Assembly: GCA_026982145.1 (NCBI GenBank)
Contig: JALSHQ010000389.1
Coordinates: 1-8,492 of the forward strand
DNA length: 8,492 nt
Reading direction: 5' to 3'
Source of the DNA: Gammaproteobacteria bacterium
GTDB taxonomy: Bacteria > Pseudomonadota > Gammaproteobacteria > SZUA-140
The stretch's first letter is position 1; every line of letters begins with the position of its first letter. Of the stretch, positions 1-6,029 are shown piece after piece. The notes below the pieces were generated by a model. That model made no database searches and was not told the DNA's origin. It was given only the letters and a program-made list of their open reading frames with translations. The translations under genes were made by a program, and so were the position numbers.

Positions 1-575
1 TGTGGATCAATATCGACCGCCTCAATCGATGTGGCACCACACAGCGCAGCACCAATGGCGAGCACGCCGGAGCCGCAGCCGTAATCACACACCGTGTGAC
101 CACTGAGGTCATTTTGGTCGATCCACGTTAAGCAGAGCGCCGTGGTGGGGTGGGTGCCGGTACCAAAGGCGAGGCCCGGGTCAAGCATGATGTTGAGCGC
201 GTCGGGTTCGGGCGGTGGGGTCTCAGTGGGGCAGATCCAGAGCCGCTCGCCAAAACGCATTGGCTTGAACGTATCCATCCAGAGCCGTTCCCACTGCTGC
301 TCTTTCAATGCGGCGATGCGATAAGGCGGAAGTTTGGCAAACCGGGGGACTTGTTGGATCGATGCCAGTACGCGCTCGAAGTTGGTGTCAGCGTCGAACA
401 GCCCGACAACGCAGGTGTCAGCCCACAGCTCGCTGGCATCGGGCGCGGGTTCGTAAATCGGCGTATCAGCGCTGTCTTTAAAAGTGACCGATGCTGCGCC
501 CGCATCACTCAATAGTTCGGACAGTGCATCGGCCTCAGTCGGCGACACCTCAAATGTAAGCTCTTGCCACGGCAT
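1..575 (-). CDS. prmA: Ribosomal protein L11 methyltransferase, 3' end outside window
   Basis: PrmA uses S-adenosylmethionine to trimethylate ribosomal protein L11 in the cytoplasm. The 191 visible codons read from an ATG at 575 and begin MPWQELTFEV. Residues 1-60 or so match the small N-terminal substrate-recognition domain of the family. The linker has the typical WERLWMDTFKP (about 96-105). The methyltransferase domain follows, with LDPGLAFGTGTHPTT (131-145) and the SAM-binding glycine motif VCDYGCGSGVLAIGA (162-176), then the acidic end of strand 2 (EAVDIDP, 185-191), where the window cuts the gene. E. coli PrmA is 293 residues, so about 100 are missing. An AGGA lies rather far upstream (about 17 bases), so the ribosome site is weak. 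The family assignment is firm. Confidence 0.96.
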   Translation of the reverse strand, partial: MPWQELTFEVSPTEADALSELLSDAGAASVTFKDSADTPIYEPAPDASELWADTCVVGLFDADTNFERVLASIQQVPRFAKLPPYRIAALKEQQWERLWMDTFKPMRFGERLWICPTETPPPEPDALNIMLDPGLAFGTGTHPTTALCLTWIDQNDLSGHTVCDYGCGSGVLAIGAALCGATSIEAVDIDP

Positions 576-613
576 GATCGGTTTTGTAATTATCCTGAGG
601 TGTAAAAGGGGTA

Positions 614-619
614 ATTGTA
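614..619 (-). promoter_or_regulatory. Possible -10 box for prmA
   Basis: Read on the minus strand this is TACAAT, five of six matches to the sigma-70 -10 consensus, about 40 bases before the prmA start. I do not see a convincing -35 at the usual distance, so this is a weak call. Confidence 0.25.
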
Positions 620-713
620 CGCGTATGGGTGGTGCGATGGCGAACCCGATTTTATTGAATAGCGGGGTATGATGGCAGGGTTTGCGCACTTGCAGGCGAG
701 CGCGATAATGAAT

Positions 714-720
714 AGGAGGT
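714..720 (+). promoter_or_regulatory. Strong Shine-Dalgarno that fixes the start of the small membrane protein
   Basis: AGGAGGT lies five bases before the ATG at 726. The same frame is open further upstream, with ATGs at 669, 672 and 708, but none of those has a comparable ribosome site. The start at 726 is therefore preferred. Confidence 0.8.
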
Positions 721-725
721 ATGTG

Positions 726-992
726 ATGGGTGAGCTGTTAACGCTGTTTATGGCGATCTGTTTTTTTGTTGTCGGTTGGAATGGTGTTAGGCGACCCGAA
801 TCAATTCAGCACTGGATAGTGCAATTGCAGAAAAGCAATGTGTTGGTGGCTGAGATGAATCCGCTACGAAACTGGGTTGAAAAAAAGAGCTTTTTAATCG
901 CCTTGCGGATCTTAGGTGGCCTCTGTCTGGTGAATTTTATAATGTTATTGTCAGCACTCCTTGTTTTAAGTGGCAGCAGCACAGGGGGGTGA
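726..992 (+). CDS. Small inner-membrane protein with two membrane segments, unknown function
   Basis: The 88-residue product has two hydrophobic segments, at about residues 3-19 and 58-81, joined by a loop of roughly 38 residues. The loop holds most of the positive charge (R22, R23, K36, R48, K53, K54, R61). By the positive-inside rule the loop should be cytoplasmic and both ends periplasmic. The tail is short and polar (SGSSTGG). I do not recognise a family. The start is set by AGGAGGT at 714-720. It is divergent from prmA, and a weak terminator-like hairpin follows, so it is probably a single-gene unit. The strong ribosome site and hydrophobic pattern argue for a real gene; its function cannot be inferred. 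Confidence 0.75.
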   Translation: MGELLTLFMAICFFVVGWNGVRRPESIQHWIVQLQKSNVLVAEMNPLRNWVEKKSFLIALRILGGLCLVNFIMLLSALLVLSGSSTGG

Positions 993-1004
993 CTTTTAAT
1001 TGCA

Positions 1005-1029
1005 TGGTTTTTAAAAGCCACTTGTTTTT
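1005..1029 (+). terminator. Weak intrinsic terminator after the small membrane protein gene
   Basis: A six-pair stem (1005-1010 with 1015-1020, one G-T wobble, loop TTAA) is followed by CTTG and five T's. It lies 13 bases after the stop at 992. The stem is short and AT-rich, so its efficiency is doubtful. Confidence 0.4.
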
Positions 1030-1065
1030 CATATGGATATATATTGATAGTGAGTTAATACAAAA

Positions 1066-1146
1066 ATTGTAAACGCCGATAACTCTAGTAAGAGTTGTTA
1101 TTTTTGGAGCGTTCTTGGCTCCGGTGGCGCAGGAGGCGTTTACAAT
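1066..1146 (+). promoter_or_regulatory. Structured leader: 12-base inverted repeat enclosing the Shine-Dalgarno and start
   Basis: ATTGTAAACGCC (1066-1077) is perfectly complementary to GGCGTTTACAAT (1135-1146). Between the arms are two further hairpins: 1078-1086 with 1091-1099 (loop AGTA, two wobbles), abutting the outer stem, and 1104-1110 with 1118-1124 (loop GTTCTTG, two wobbles). As RNA this folds as a three-way junction. Its closing stem would hide the last two bases of AGGAGG (1131-1136) and the first two bases of the ATG at 1145. It could be a translational switch, an RNA thermometer or a protein-binding leader. It could instead be a split DNA operator if transcription starts inside it. 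I match it to no known riboswitch class. Confidence 0.5.
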
Positions 1147-1498
1147 GAAAAAGGCAATAAACAGAGTCGCTGGCGTGGCGTTGATGTTACTGGCAAGCAG
1201 TGCGCTGGCTTTTGAAAACCATGTAGTGGGTGCGGCCGAGAACAGCTGTTACGGACAGGCAATGGTTGGAATGGATTCGGTGATTAACTCTCGCTTAGGT
1301 GTGCCCGCTGAACATGCACTGGGGTTAAGCCTGAACTCTTCGCTCCATGTTGCGATGGGAAATCAATACTCCACCACCATGCTTAATACCATTCTCGCAG
1401 CTTATCTCTGGGAGGACACCCCGCATAGTTACGCCATTAAGGTTTTCTATGCCTGCGCTGCGAAAAGTAGTCAGTTGTTGCAGAGCGCGAGCAATTAG
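1145..1498 (+). CDS. Small exported protein of unknown family
   Basis: The product is 117 residues with a clear Sec signal peptide: MKKAINR, a hydrophobic core (about 8-19) and an ALA cleavage site after residue 22. The mature part is about 95 residues with two cysteines, C35 (in NSCYGQ) and C104 (in FYACAA), which could form one disulfide in the periplasm. The C-terminal half looks helical (MLNTILAAYLWEDTPHSYAIKVFYACAAKSSQLL). The start at 1145 is chosen because AGGAGG lies eight bases upstream and the signal peptide starts there. An in-frame start at 1115 would only add a non-signal extension. The gene stands alone, preceded by a structured leader that overlaps the start. I do not recognise a family and assign no function. 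Confidence 0.8.
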   Translation: MKKAINRVAGVALMLLASSALAFENHVVGAAENSCYGQAMVGMDSVINSRLGVPAEHALGLSLNSSLHVAMGNQYSTTMLNTILAAYLWEDTPHSYAIKVFYACAAKSSQLLQSASN

Positions 1499-1521
1499 TC
1501 GAGCGGTGGTTCTAATAAGTA

Positions 1522-1543
1522 CTAGGCAGCGGGTGCTACCTAG
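1522..1543. terminator. Imperfect hairpin between convergent genes
   Basis: CTAGG (1522-1526) pairs with CCTAG (1539-1543), then a C-A mismatch, then AGC pairs with GCT around a GGGT loop. It sits between the stop of the exported-protein gene (1498) and the stop of the minus-strand ORF (1552). Neither side has a good T-run, so it may be a poor terminator for either strand or only a 3' end stabiliser. Confidence 0.35.
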
Positions 1544-1549
1544 GCTTGG

Positions 1550-1828
1550 TTAATCTTCATCAGAGGTTTTTGATCTCTGCGCGAATCTTTTGAGTAAAAT
1601 ATCGCCCCATTCATGGCTCATTAATCCGGCCAGAATCATCCCGGTTCCAAACCACACCTCAATCCCCACCCGTTCATTATTCAATGCATGACCCAGCAGC
1701 AAAGCCAGCACGGGGGTGATCAGTGTCAGCAGTGTTGCACGGCTGGCGGCCATATTTTTCAATTGAATAGCGAGCTGTGTGCTGGACCAGATGATAACAA
1801 CAGCCGCAAAAGCGGCAGGGATTTGCAT
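1550..1828 (-). pseudogene. Internally deleted EamA/DMT-type transporter remnant (or mini-protein)
   Basis: The frame encodes 92 residues, whereas EamA/DMT permeases have about 300 and ten membrane segments. Residues 1-22 (MQIPAAFAAVVIIWSSTQLAI) resemble the family's first membrane segment. From about residue 24 the sequence resembles the last two segments: LKNMAASRATLLTLITPVLALLLGHALNNE (24-53), then WFGTGMILAGL (59-69) and a charged tail. About 200 residues appear to be missing at a join near 1750-1780, with the frame kept. The ribosome site (AGGAAG, 1836-1841) and a clean reading frame remain. A strong minus-strand terminator ends only 26 bases before the start, leaving little room for a promoter. 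It is most likely a decaying gene; a working three-segment membrane protein is possible. Family recognition is from memory of motifs. Confidence 0.65.
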
Positions 1829-1854
1829 GGGTTTTCTTCCTGACTTCTTAGCGT

Positions 1855-1893
1855 AAAAAACAAAAAAGGCCGCGGAATGGTTATTCGGCGGCC
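1855..1893 (-). terminator. Intrinsic terminator of the DUF1631-like gene
   Basis: On the minus strand a GC-rich stem (1888-1893 with 1868-1873, six pairs, then a mismatch and four more pairs around a four-base loop) is followed by TTTTTTG and another TTTTTT. It lies about 70 bases after the stop at 1962. This is a textbook rho-independent terminator for the minus-strand gene. Confidence 0.85.
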
Positions 1894-1961
1894 TTTCCAG
1901 AAAAACAGTTTATGGCGCGGAGTCTGTCTACGAAGTAGCTTTAAGTCAACCTGAGCCGCAC

Positions 1962-2651
1962 TTACCCAGCGCTTTGATCGCTGGCGGCGCGTGTAATTTG
2001 TGCCGCATCTTGAATGAGCGTTGCATGGCCGTTACGAAATGCAGCTGCGAGTTCGTCGGGCGTTTTGTCCGGTGCCTTTCTTCCATCGCGGTCGATAAAC
2101 AGGTAGAGACCCGTGGAGGGGTTAACCCAAGTAAAGCGAGCATTAAGCGCTGGTGTATCAGGGTAGTGGAATTTAACCCAGCTCCCTTTGCGGAGCGTTT
2201 TAGCTTGATGACTGTGCTGGTCTTCGCTTTCTTCAGCCGCGGGCACTATTTGCGCAATCTCCTCTGTTGGTTTGATTTGCTCGGGTTTTCTAGGGAGTTG
2301 CTCGACACCGGCGATGGCAGCATTGATGAATAAGGTGGCGACTTGTTTATTAGGTGCTTGTTGGAGTTCCATTTTAATGGTGGCAAGGAACTGCTTTTTG
2401 AAATCGCCTTTGGTCTTTTGCCGACTGTTATAGATGGTCTGAAGCGCGGTGAAGTAGAGGCGGCGCAATTCATGATCATCGGCTTGATCCGCCATCTGGT
2501 AAAGCGTTTCACCGAGGCCGTCGACGATGGTTAAAAAGTGCTCTGAAAATCGTTCTGCAGCATCTAAGCACTGCTCTTGAAATGCTTTGTCTGAAGTGGC
2601 TGGTGACCCATGATCTGATTCATTGAGCGGCGTGGTGCTATTGGCTGTCAT
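1962..2651 (-). CDS. Short DUF1631-like protein
   Basis: The product is 229 residues with no signal peptide or membrane segment, so it is cytoplasmic. Residues about 20-95 are helical and resemble the N-terminal part of DUF1631 proteins (LYQMADQADDHELRRLYFTALQTIYNSRQKTKGDFKKQF). A charged, proline-rich linker (119-150) follows. Residues 151-213 match the C-terminal DUF1631 signature: KTLRKGSWVKF, then ARFTWVNPSTGLYLFIDRDGRKA, then DELAAAFRNGHATLI. Full DUF1631 proteins are several times longer, so this looks like the two ends without the middle. The role of the family is not established; a PilZ-like, second-messenger role for the C-terminal part is inference. The ATG at 2651 is preferred because AGGAAC lies just upstream; a TTG at 2738 would add a lysine-rich stretch with no ribosome site. 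It is divergent from the HDOD gene. Confidence 0.75.
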   Translation of the reverse strand: MTANSTTPLNESDHGSPATSDKAFQEQCLDAAERFSEHFLTIVDGLGETLYQMADQADDHELRRLYFTALQTIYNSRQKTKGDFKKQFLATIKMELQQAPNKQVATLFINAAIAGVEQLPRKPEQIKPTEEIAQIVPAAEESEDQHSHQAKTLRKGSWVKFHYPDTPALNARFTWVNPSTGLYLFIDRDGRKAPDKTPDELAAAFRNGHATLIQDAAQITRAASDQSAG

Positions 2652-2743
2652 GATATTGTTCCTGAAAATAGAAAATTCCCTACTGATATAGTCATTTATA
2701 GCAGTTTTTTTTAACTTTTTTTGTGACTTCACACTCAATAATT

Positions 2744-2781
2744 TTGTTTCCTGAGCGATACCTTAACTATGTATATAAGGT
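2744..2781 (+). promoter_or_regulatory. Possible promoter and operator of the HDOD gene
   Basis: TTGTTT (2744-2749), an 18-base gap and TATGTA (2768-2773) form a weak sigma-70 pair; TATAAG at 2774-2779 is another -10 candidate. ACCTTA (2760-2765) and TAAGGT (2776-2781) form an inverted repeat with a ten-base spacer around the -10, as an operator would. The region also serves the divergent gene, so one regulator could act on both. Confidence 0.3.
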
Positions 2782-2811
2782 GTCGATGTCGCATAGATTA
2801 AGGAGAAGTGC

Positions 2812-3720
2812 GTGAGTAAGCTGAATATGGTTAAAGATCAAGAAGATGAAGTCGAAGAGGTGCCTGTGGTCAAGGTTTCGTCGCGCTGGCTTGACGAGGT
2901 CTCAGGGCTTGTTTCACCGCCAGACGTCTATGTGAAAGTGTTTGATTTAATGGAATCACCCACCGCTACAGCAGAAGATATGGGGCTGGTGATTAGCCAA
3001 GATCCGAGTTTAACCGCGCGCCTGCTTAAAATTGTTAACAGCCCACTTTATAATTTTAGCTCACGTATTGATACGGTTTCACGCGCGGTAGCAGTGGTCG
3101 GGTTGCGGGAACTTTACAGCTTGGTAGTGGCCGTCTCCGCGGTAAAATCGTTTTCTGCGATCCCTAATGATGTTGTCAATATGGATACTTTTTGGCGGCA
3201 TAGCACCTATTGTGGGATCCTCTCACGCTTGCTGGCGAAGCGTTGCCATGTATTGCACACGGAGCGCCTCTTTATTGCGGGGCTACTACATGATATTGGC
3301 AGTCTAGTGATCTATAACCGGGTGCCTGATATTGCAAAAAAAATGCTTGAAAGTGCAAATGGTGATGAAGAGAAGCTATTCGATGTTGAGCAGGAAGAGC
3401 TAGGGTTTACCCACGCAGATCTCGGTGGTGAGTTATTAAAGCAATGGTCGTTGCCCTATAGCTTGCAAGAGGCGGTCGCTTTTCACCACGAGCCTGCGGC
3501 AGCCAAAGTGGCGAAAATGGAGGCGGCGATTGTTCACATCGCCAATATATTAGCCAACCAATCTGAGCTGGGCGCCTTTTGTGAAGTGAAAGTCCCAGAG
3601 ACCGAAATTGACGATGCTGCTTGGGGTGCTGCGGGGCTGAAAAAAGAGAAATTTGATCGCGATGAAATTATCGGCGAAGCGGGTATTCAGTTTGTCGAAA
3701 CGGCCAGCCTTTTCTGGTAG
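2812..3720 (+). CDS. HDOD-domain signalling protein
   Basis: The product is 302 residues with no membrane segment. After a short acidic N-terminus, the HDOD domain spans about residues 24-250. It opens with SPPDVYVKVFDLM, then EDMGLVISQDPSLTARLLKIVNSPLYNF (55-82) and VSRAVAVVGLRELYSLVVAVS (89-109). Unusually many HD-type residues remain: H130 in FWRHS, H160-D161 in LLHDIG, H201 in FTHADLG, H225-H226 in AFHHEP, and H242. HDOD proteins are generally signal-transduction scaffolds related to HD-GYP phosphodiesterases. There is no GYP motif, so c-di-GMP hydrolysis is unlikely. The last 50 residues are a non-conserved tail. The GTG start is supported by AAGGAG (2800-2805) six bases before it. It is a single gene, divergent from the DUF1631-like gene. 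Confidence 0.9.
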   Translation: MSKLNMVKDQEDEVEEVPVVKVSSRWLDEVSGLVSPPDVYVKVFDLMESPTATAEDMGLVISQDPSLTARLLKIVNSPLYNFSSRIDTVSRAVAVVGLRELYSLVVAVSAVKSFSAIPNDVVNMDTFWRHSTYCGILSRLLAKRCHVLHTERLFIAGLLHDIGSLVIYNRVPDIAKKMLESANGDEEKLFDVEQEELGFTHADLGGELLKQWSLPYSLQEAVAFHHEPAAAKVAKMEAAIVHIANILANQSELGAFCEVKVPETEIDDAAWGAAGLKKEKFDRDEIIGEAGIQFVETASLFW

Positions 3721-3743
3721 TTTTTTCTCCTGCTCAAATGGGT

Positions 3744-3777
3744 GATTATCCGATGAGCTGCATCAGGATAGTCTTCC
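3744..3777 (+). terminator. Hairpin terminator after the HDOD gene
   Basis: GATTATCCGATG (3744-3755) pairs with CATC (3761-3764) and GGATAGTC (3766-3773), twelve pairs with one bulged A and one wobble, around the loop AGCTG. A pyrimidine-rich stretch (TTCC) follows rather than a pure T-run. It is a stable stem placed 23 bases after the stop, so it is a likely, imperfect terminator. Confidence 0.5.
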
Positions 3778-3809
3778 TATCTAACACTTCTCTCATGCTA
3801 GACTAAGTG

Positions 3810-3833
3810 AAAAATGGCATGACGCCATATTTT
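3810..3833. promoter_or_regulatory. Symmetric A-tract / hairpin / T-tract element
   Basis: ATGGC (3814-3818) and GCCAT (3824-3828) form a hairpin with loop ATGAC, flanked by AAAA on the left and TTTT on the right that pair if one A (3829) bulges. It looks like a small bidirectional intrinsic terminator but lies just 35 bases before the next start. An operator or leader hairpin for the gene at 3868 is equally possible. Confidence 0.35.
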
Positions 3834-3867
3834 ATGGTGAGCAATTAATTTAGTAGTGAGGGTTGTT

Positions 3868-4737
3868 GTGAGCGTATCCAGATCAATTTTATGGCCTCTT
3901 TTTATAACCGGGGTGGCCGTCGTATCGACTTCATCAGCATCTGCTGGCGTCATTATTGAAAGTGTTAACAAGCATCAGATGCATAGCAAGGTGAGTATTG
4001 AAGCCACGCGCGCGCGCATTGATAGTGGCTCGAATGATGGCTATCTGTTAATGGATCTTGCAAGCGGCAAGACTTACACAGTAAACCACCTTGAAGGGGT
4101 GGTGATTGATCATGAGTCGGCCGTCGCGACCAGCGAGCATATTACCAGTGCAATCAAAGACCGCATGATGCCAAAAGTAGCGTTATTGAAGCAGGGTGAT
4201 GGCCCTGTGATTAACGGCTTTCCGACGGATCATTACCGCGTGATGATCAACGACACTCTTCACTGCTCAGATGAATATCTCTCACCTAAGGCGACTGAGA
4301 ATGAGATCGTCAAAAATTTTGTTGCTGCTATGGCGCGCGGCTCTGATGGCGTTGATAATTTGATTATGGCATCGCTATTTGGTAATGAGCAGATGTGCGA
4401 AGCTGCGGCTGATATCGTAGACGATGAATATGCTGAGAAAGGTTTGCCCATGCAATCGGTTGACCCACAAGGGATGGTGACTCACGAAATCACCTCGATC
4501 AACATGGCGGCAACCTTTGCCGCTGAAGATATGACGCTGCCTGCCCATTATGAACTGCTAAGCCGTGCGCAGATGCGAGAGCGTCTTAAGGAGCGCGCCA
4601 AGGAGTTGCAACAACAGATCGATGCGATGCCAGAGATAGACCTAGAGCAAGTGATGAAGCAGCAGCGAGAGATGCAGCAACGGATGAAAGACTCTGCCGC
4701 GGAGATGAAAAACAAGTTGAAAACCGGCTTTGAGTAA
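3868..4737 (+). CDS. Exported protein with C-terminal coiled coil, possibly DUF4412-like
   Basis: The product is 289 residues. A Sec signal peptide (hydrophobic core about 7-20, cleavage after SASA at 26) sends it to the periplasm. The body opens VIIESVNKHQMHSKVSIEATRARID, with a GYLLMDLASGKTYTVNH strand pair (58-74) and NGFPTDHYRVMINDTLHCSDEYL (116-138). This pattern recalls DUF4412-type beta-rich envelope proteins. Two cysteines (C133, C177) could form a disulfide. Residues about 231-286 are a charged, Gln/Met-rich helix likely to form a coiled coil. The GTG at 3868 is chosen because GAGGG (3858-3862) sits five bases before it; an in-frame GTG at 3856 would add four residues with a worse ribosome site. 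It ends 14 bases from the purT stop. Its function is unknown. Confidence 0.8.
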   Translation: MSVSRSILWPLFITGVAVVSTSSASAGVIIESVNKHQMHSKVSIEATRARIDSGSNDGYLLMDLASGKTYTVNHLEGVVIDHESAVATSEHITSAIKDRMMPKVALLKQGDGPVINGFPTDHYRVMINDTLHCSDEYLSPKATENEIVKNFVAAMARGSDGVDNLIMASLFGNEQMCEAAADIVDDEYAEKGLPMQSVDPQGMVTHEITSINMAATFAAEDMTLPAHYELLSRAQMRERLKERAKELQQQIDAMPEIDLEQVMKQQREMQQRMKDSAAEMKNKLKTGFE

Positions 4738-4740
4738 GCC
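4726..4740 (-). terminator. Possible terminator of purT inside the neighbouring gene's 3' end
   Basis: On the minus strand GGCTT-ACTCA-AAGCC forms a five-pair hairpin followed by GGTTTT. It begins 12 bases after the purT stop and overlaps the last codons of the convergent gene. The stem is short and the T-run is interrupted. Confidence 0.35.
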
Positions 4741-4751
4741 ACAACTCAGCG

Positions 4752-5954
4752 TTATGTTTTGCTTGGGATGACCTGTTTTGCGGCATGATTTGCACGCTGC
4801 CGTGCATCATTAGTGGTGCTGCTATAGGCGAGTGCCACCCCCATGCGGCGCTGCGTAAATGCCTCTGGTTTGCCAAACAGTCGGAGGTCAGTCTGCGGGT
4901 CTTGTAGCGCCGCGTCGATGCCTTCAAAAGTAACCCCTTTCTCATCCATTGTGCCGTAAATCACAGCGCTGGCCGCGGCCGTGACGTTCATCTCGACCGA
5001 GACCGGCAGACCAAGAATGGCACGGGCATGCAGTTCAAATTCATTTTGGTGTTGGCTAGCTAAGGTCACCATGCCGGTGTCGTGTGGGCGCGGACTCACC
5101 TCGCTGAACCAGACCTGATCGCCTTTAATAAACAGCTCAACGCCGAAGATGCCTCGGCCGCCAAGACTCTCCGTCACGGCGTGTGCGATCGCCTGTGAAC
5201 GTTGCAGGGCGGTAGTGCTCATCGCCTGTGGCTGCCAGCTCTCAACATAATCGCCATTGACTTGTCGGTGGCCGATCGGCGCACAGAAGTGTGTTTCAAC
5301 TTCGCCACTGCTGCCGCGTGCGCGTACTGTTAGTAGCGTGATCTCAAAATCGAACTCAATCATCTCTTCTACAATGACCCGCCCGCCTTTGATGCGGCCG
5401 CCGCTCATCGCGTAGTCCCACGCCGCTTCCACTTCTTCCGGTTCATTGATGGTCGATTGCCCTTTTCCCGATGATGACATCACCGGTTTAACGATGCAGG
5501 GGTAACCGACACCGCCATCGATTGCCATGCGCAGTTCGTTAAGGCTTTCCGCAAAGGCGTAACGTGATGTGGGCAGTGCCAGCGTTTCGGCAGCAAGTTT
5601 GCGAATCCCTTCACGGTTCATGGTGAGTTGTGCCGCACGTGCGGTGGGGATTATTTCAGCAATGCCATCAGCCTCGATCTGCGCCAGCGCATCGGTTGCA
5701 ATCGCCTCGATCTCTGGCACGATAATATCGGGTCGTTCCTGTTCGATCAGTGCACACAGCGCGACGGGGTCCGCCATGTTAATCACATGCGCTCGATGCG
5801 CTACCTGGTGGCCGGGTGCATTTGCGTAACGATCTACCGCAATCGTTTCAACCCCAAGGCGTTGCAGTGCGATGATCACCTCTTTACCAAGTTCACCGCT
5901 GCCGAGCAGCATGACACGGGTTGCACTTGAGGCGAGTGGAGTGCCGATCTTCAT
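4752..5954 (-). CDS. purT: Formate-dependent phosphoribosylglycinamide formyltransferase (GAR transformylase 2)
   Basis: PurT makes formyl-GAR from GAR, formate and ATP in the third step of purine synthesis, independent of formyl-tetrahydrofolate. The 400-residue length fits the family (E. coli 392). The N-terminal nucleotide-fold motif is RVMLLGSGELGKEV (13-26), followed by VDRYANAPGHQVAHRAHVI (40-58), which is typical of PurT. The ATP-grasp domain has the phosphate loop KPVMSSSGKGQS (156-167), VEEMIEFDFEIT (195-206) and the metal/phosphate-binding FGVELF and SEVSPRPHDTGMVT (284-297). No key motif is missing. The ATG at 5954 is the natural start although its ribosome site is weak. It is divergent from the metY-type gene and convergent with the exported-protein gene. 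No clear PurR operator is visible upstream. Confidence 0.97.
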   Translation of the reverse strand: MKIGTPLASSATRVMLLGSGELGKEVIIALQRLGVETIAVDRYANAPGHQVAHRAHVINMADPVALCALIEQERPDIIVPEIEAIATDALAQIEADGIAEIIPTARAAQLTMNREGIRKLAAETLALPTSRYAFAESLNELRMAIDGGVGYPCIVKPVMSSSGKGQSTINEPEEVEAAWDYAMSGGRIKGGRVIVEEMIEFDFEITLLTVRARGSSGEVETHFCAPIGHRQVNGDYVESWQPQAMSTTALQRSQAIAHAVTESLGGRGIFGVELFIKGDQVWFSEVSPRPHDTGMVTLASQHQNEFELHARAILGLPVSVEMNVTAAASAVIYGTMDEKGVTFEGIDAALQDPQTDLRLFGKPEAFTQRRMGVALAYSSTTNDARQRANHAAKQVIPSKT

Positions 5955-6029
5955 GATTAATTCATCTGCTCATTGATCTGTTGAACAGCGCATCATGTCA
6001 CCACAGGTGCAAGGATGCAATCGCCAAAA

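Noticed and set aside
150..515. A 121-codon plus-strand ORF
   Set aside because: It is antisense to prmA, whose protein motifs are unmistakable, and it has no recognisable features of its own.
1974..2333. Plus-strand ORF opposite the DUF1631-like gene
   Set aside because: It is a shadow of the real frame, lacks a ribosome site and shows no motif.
2652..2738. A 29-residue N-terminal extension of the DUF1631-like protein from a TTG
   Set aside because: The TTG has no ribosome site and the added residues are lysine-rich with no domain similarity; the ATG at 2651 has AGGAAC just upstream.
4586..4945. Minus-strand ORF of 119 codons spanning the purT 3' end and the coiled-coil gene
   Set aside because: It overlaps two better-supported genes in other frames and has an arginine/serine-rich, non-protein-like composition.
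5569..5930. Plus-strand ORFs antisense to purT
   Set aside because: They are repetitive Ala/Ser- or Cys-rich translations typical of the antisense of a conserved gene.
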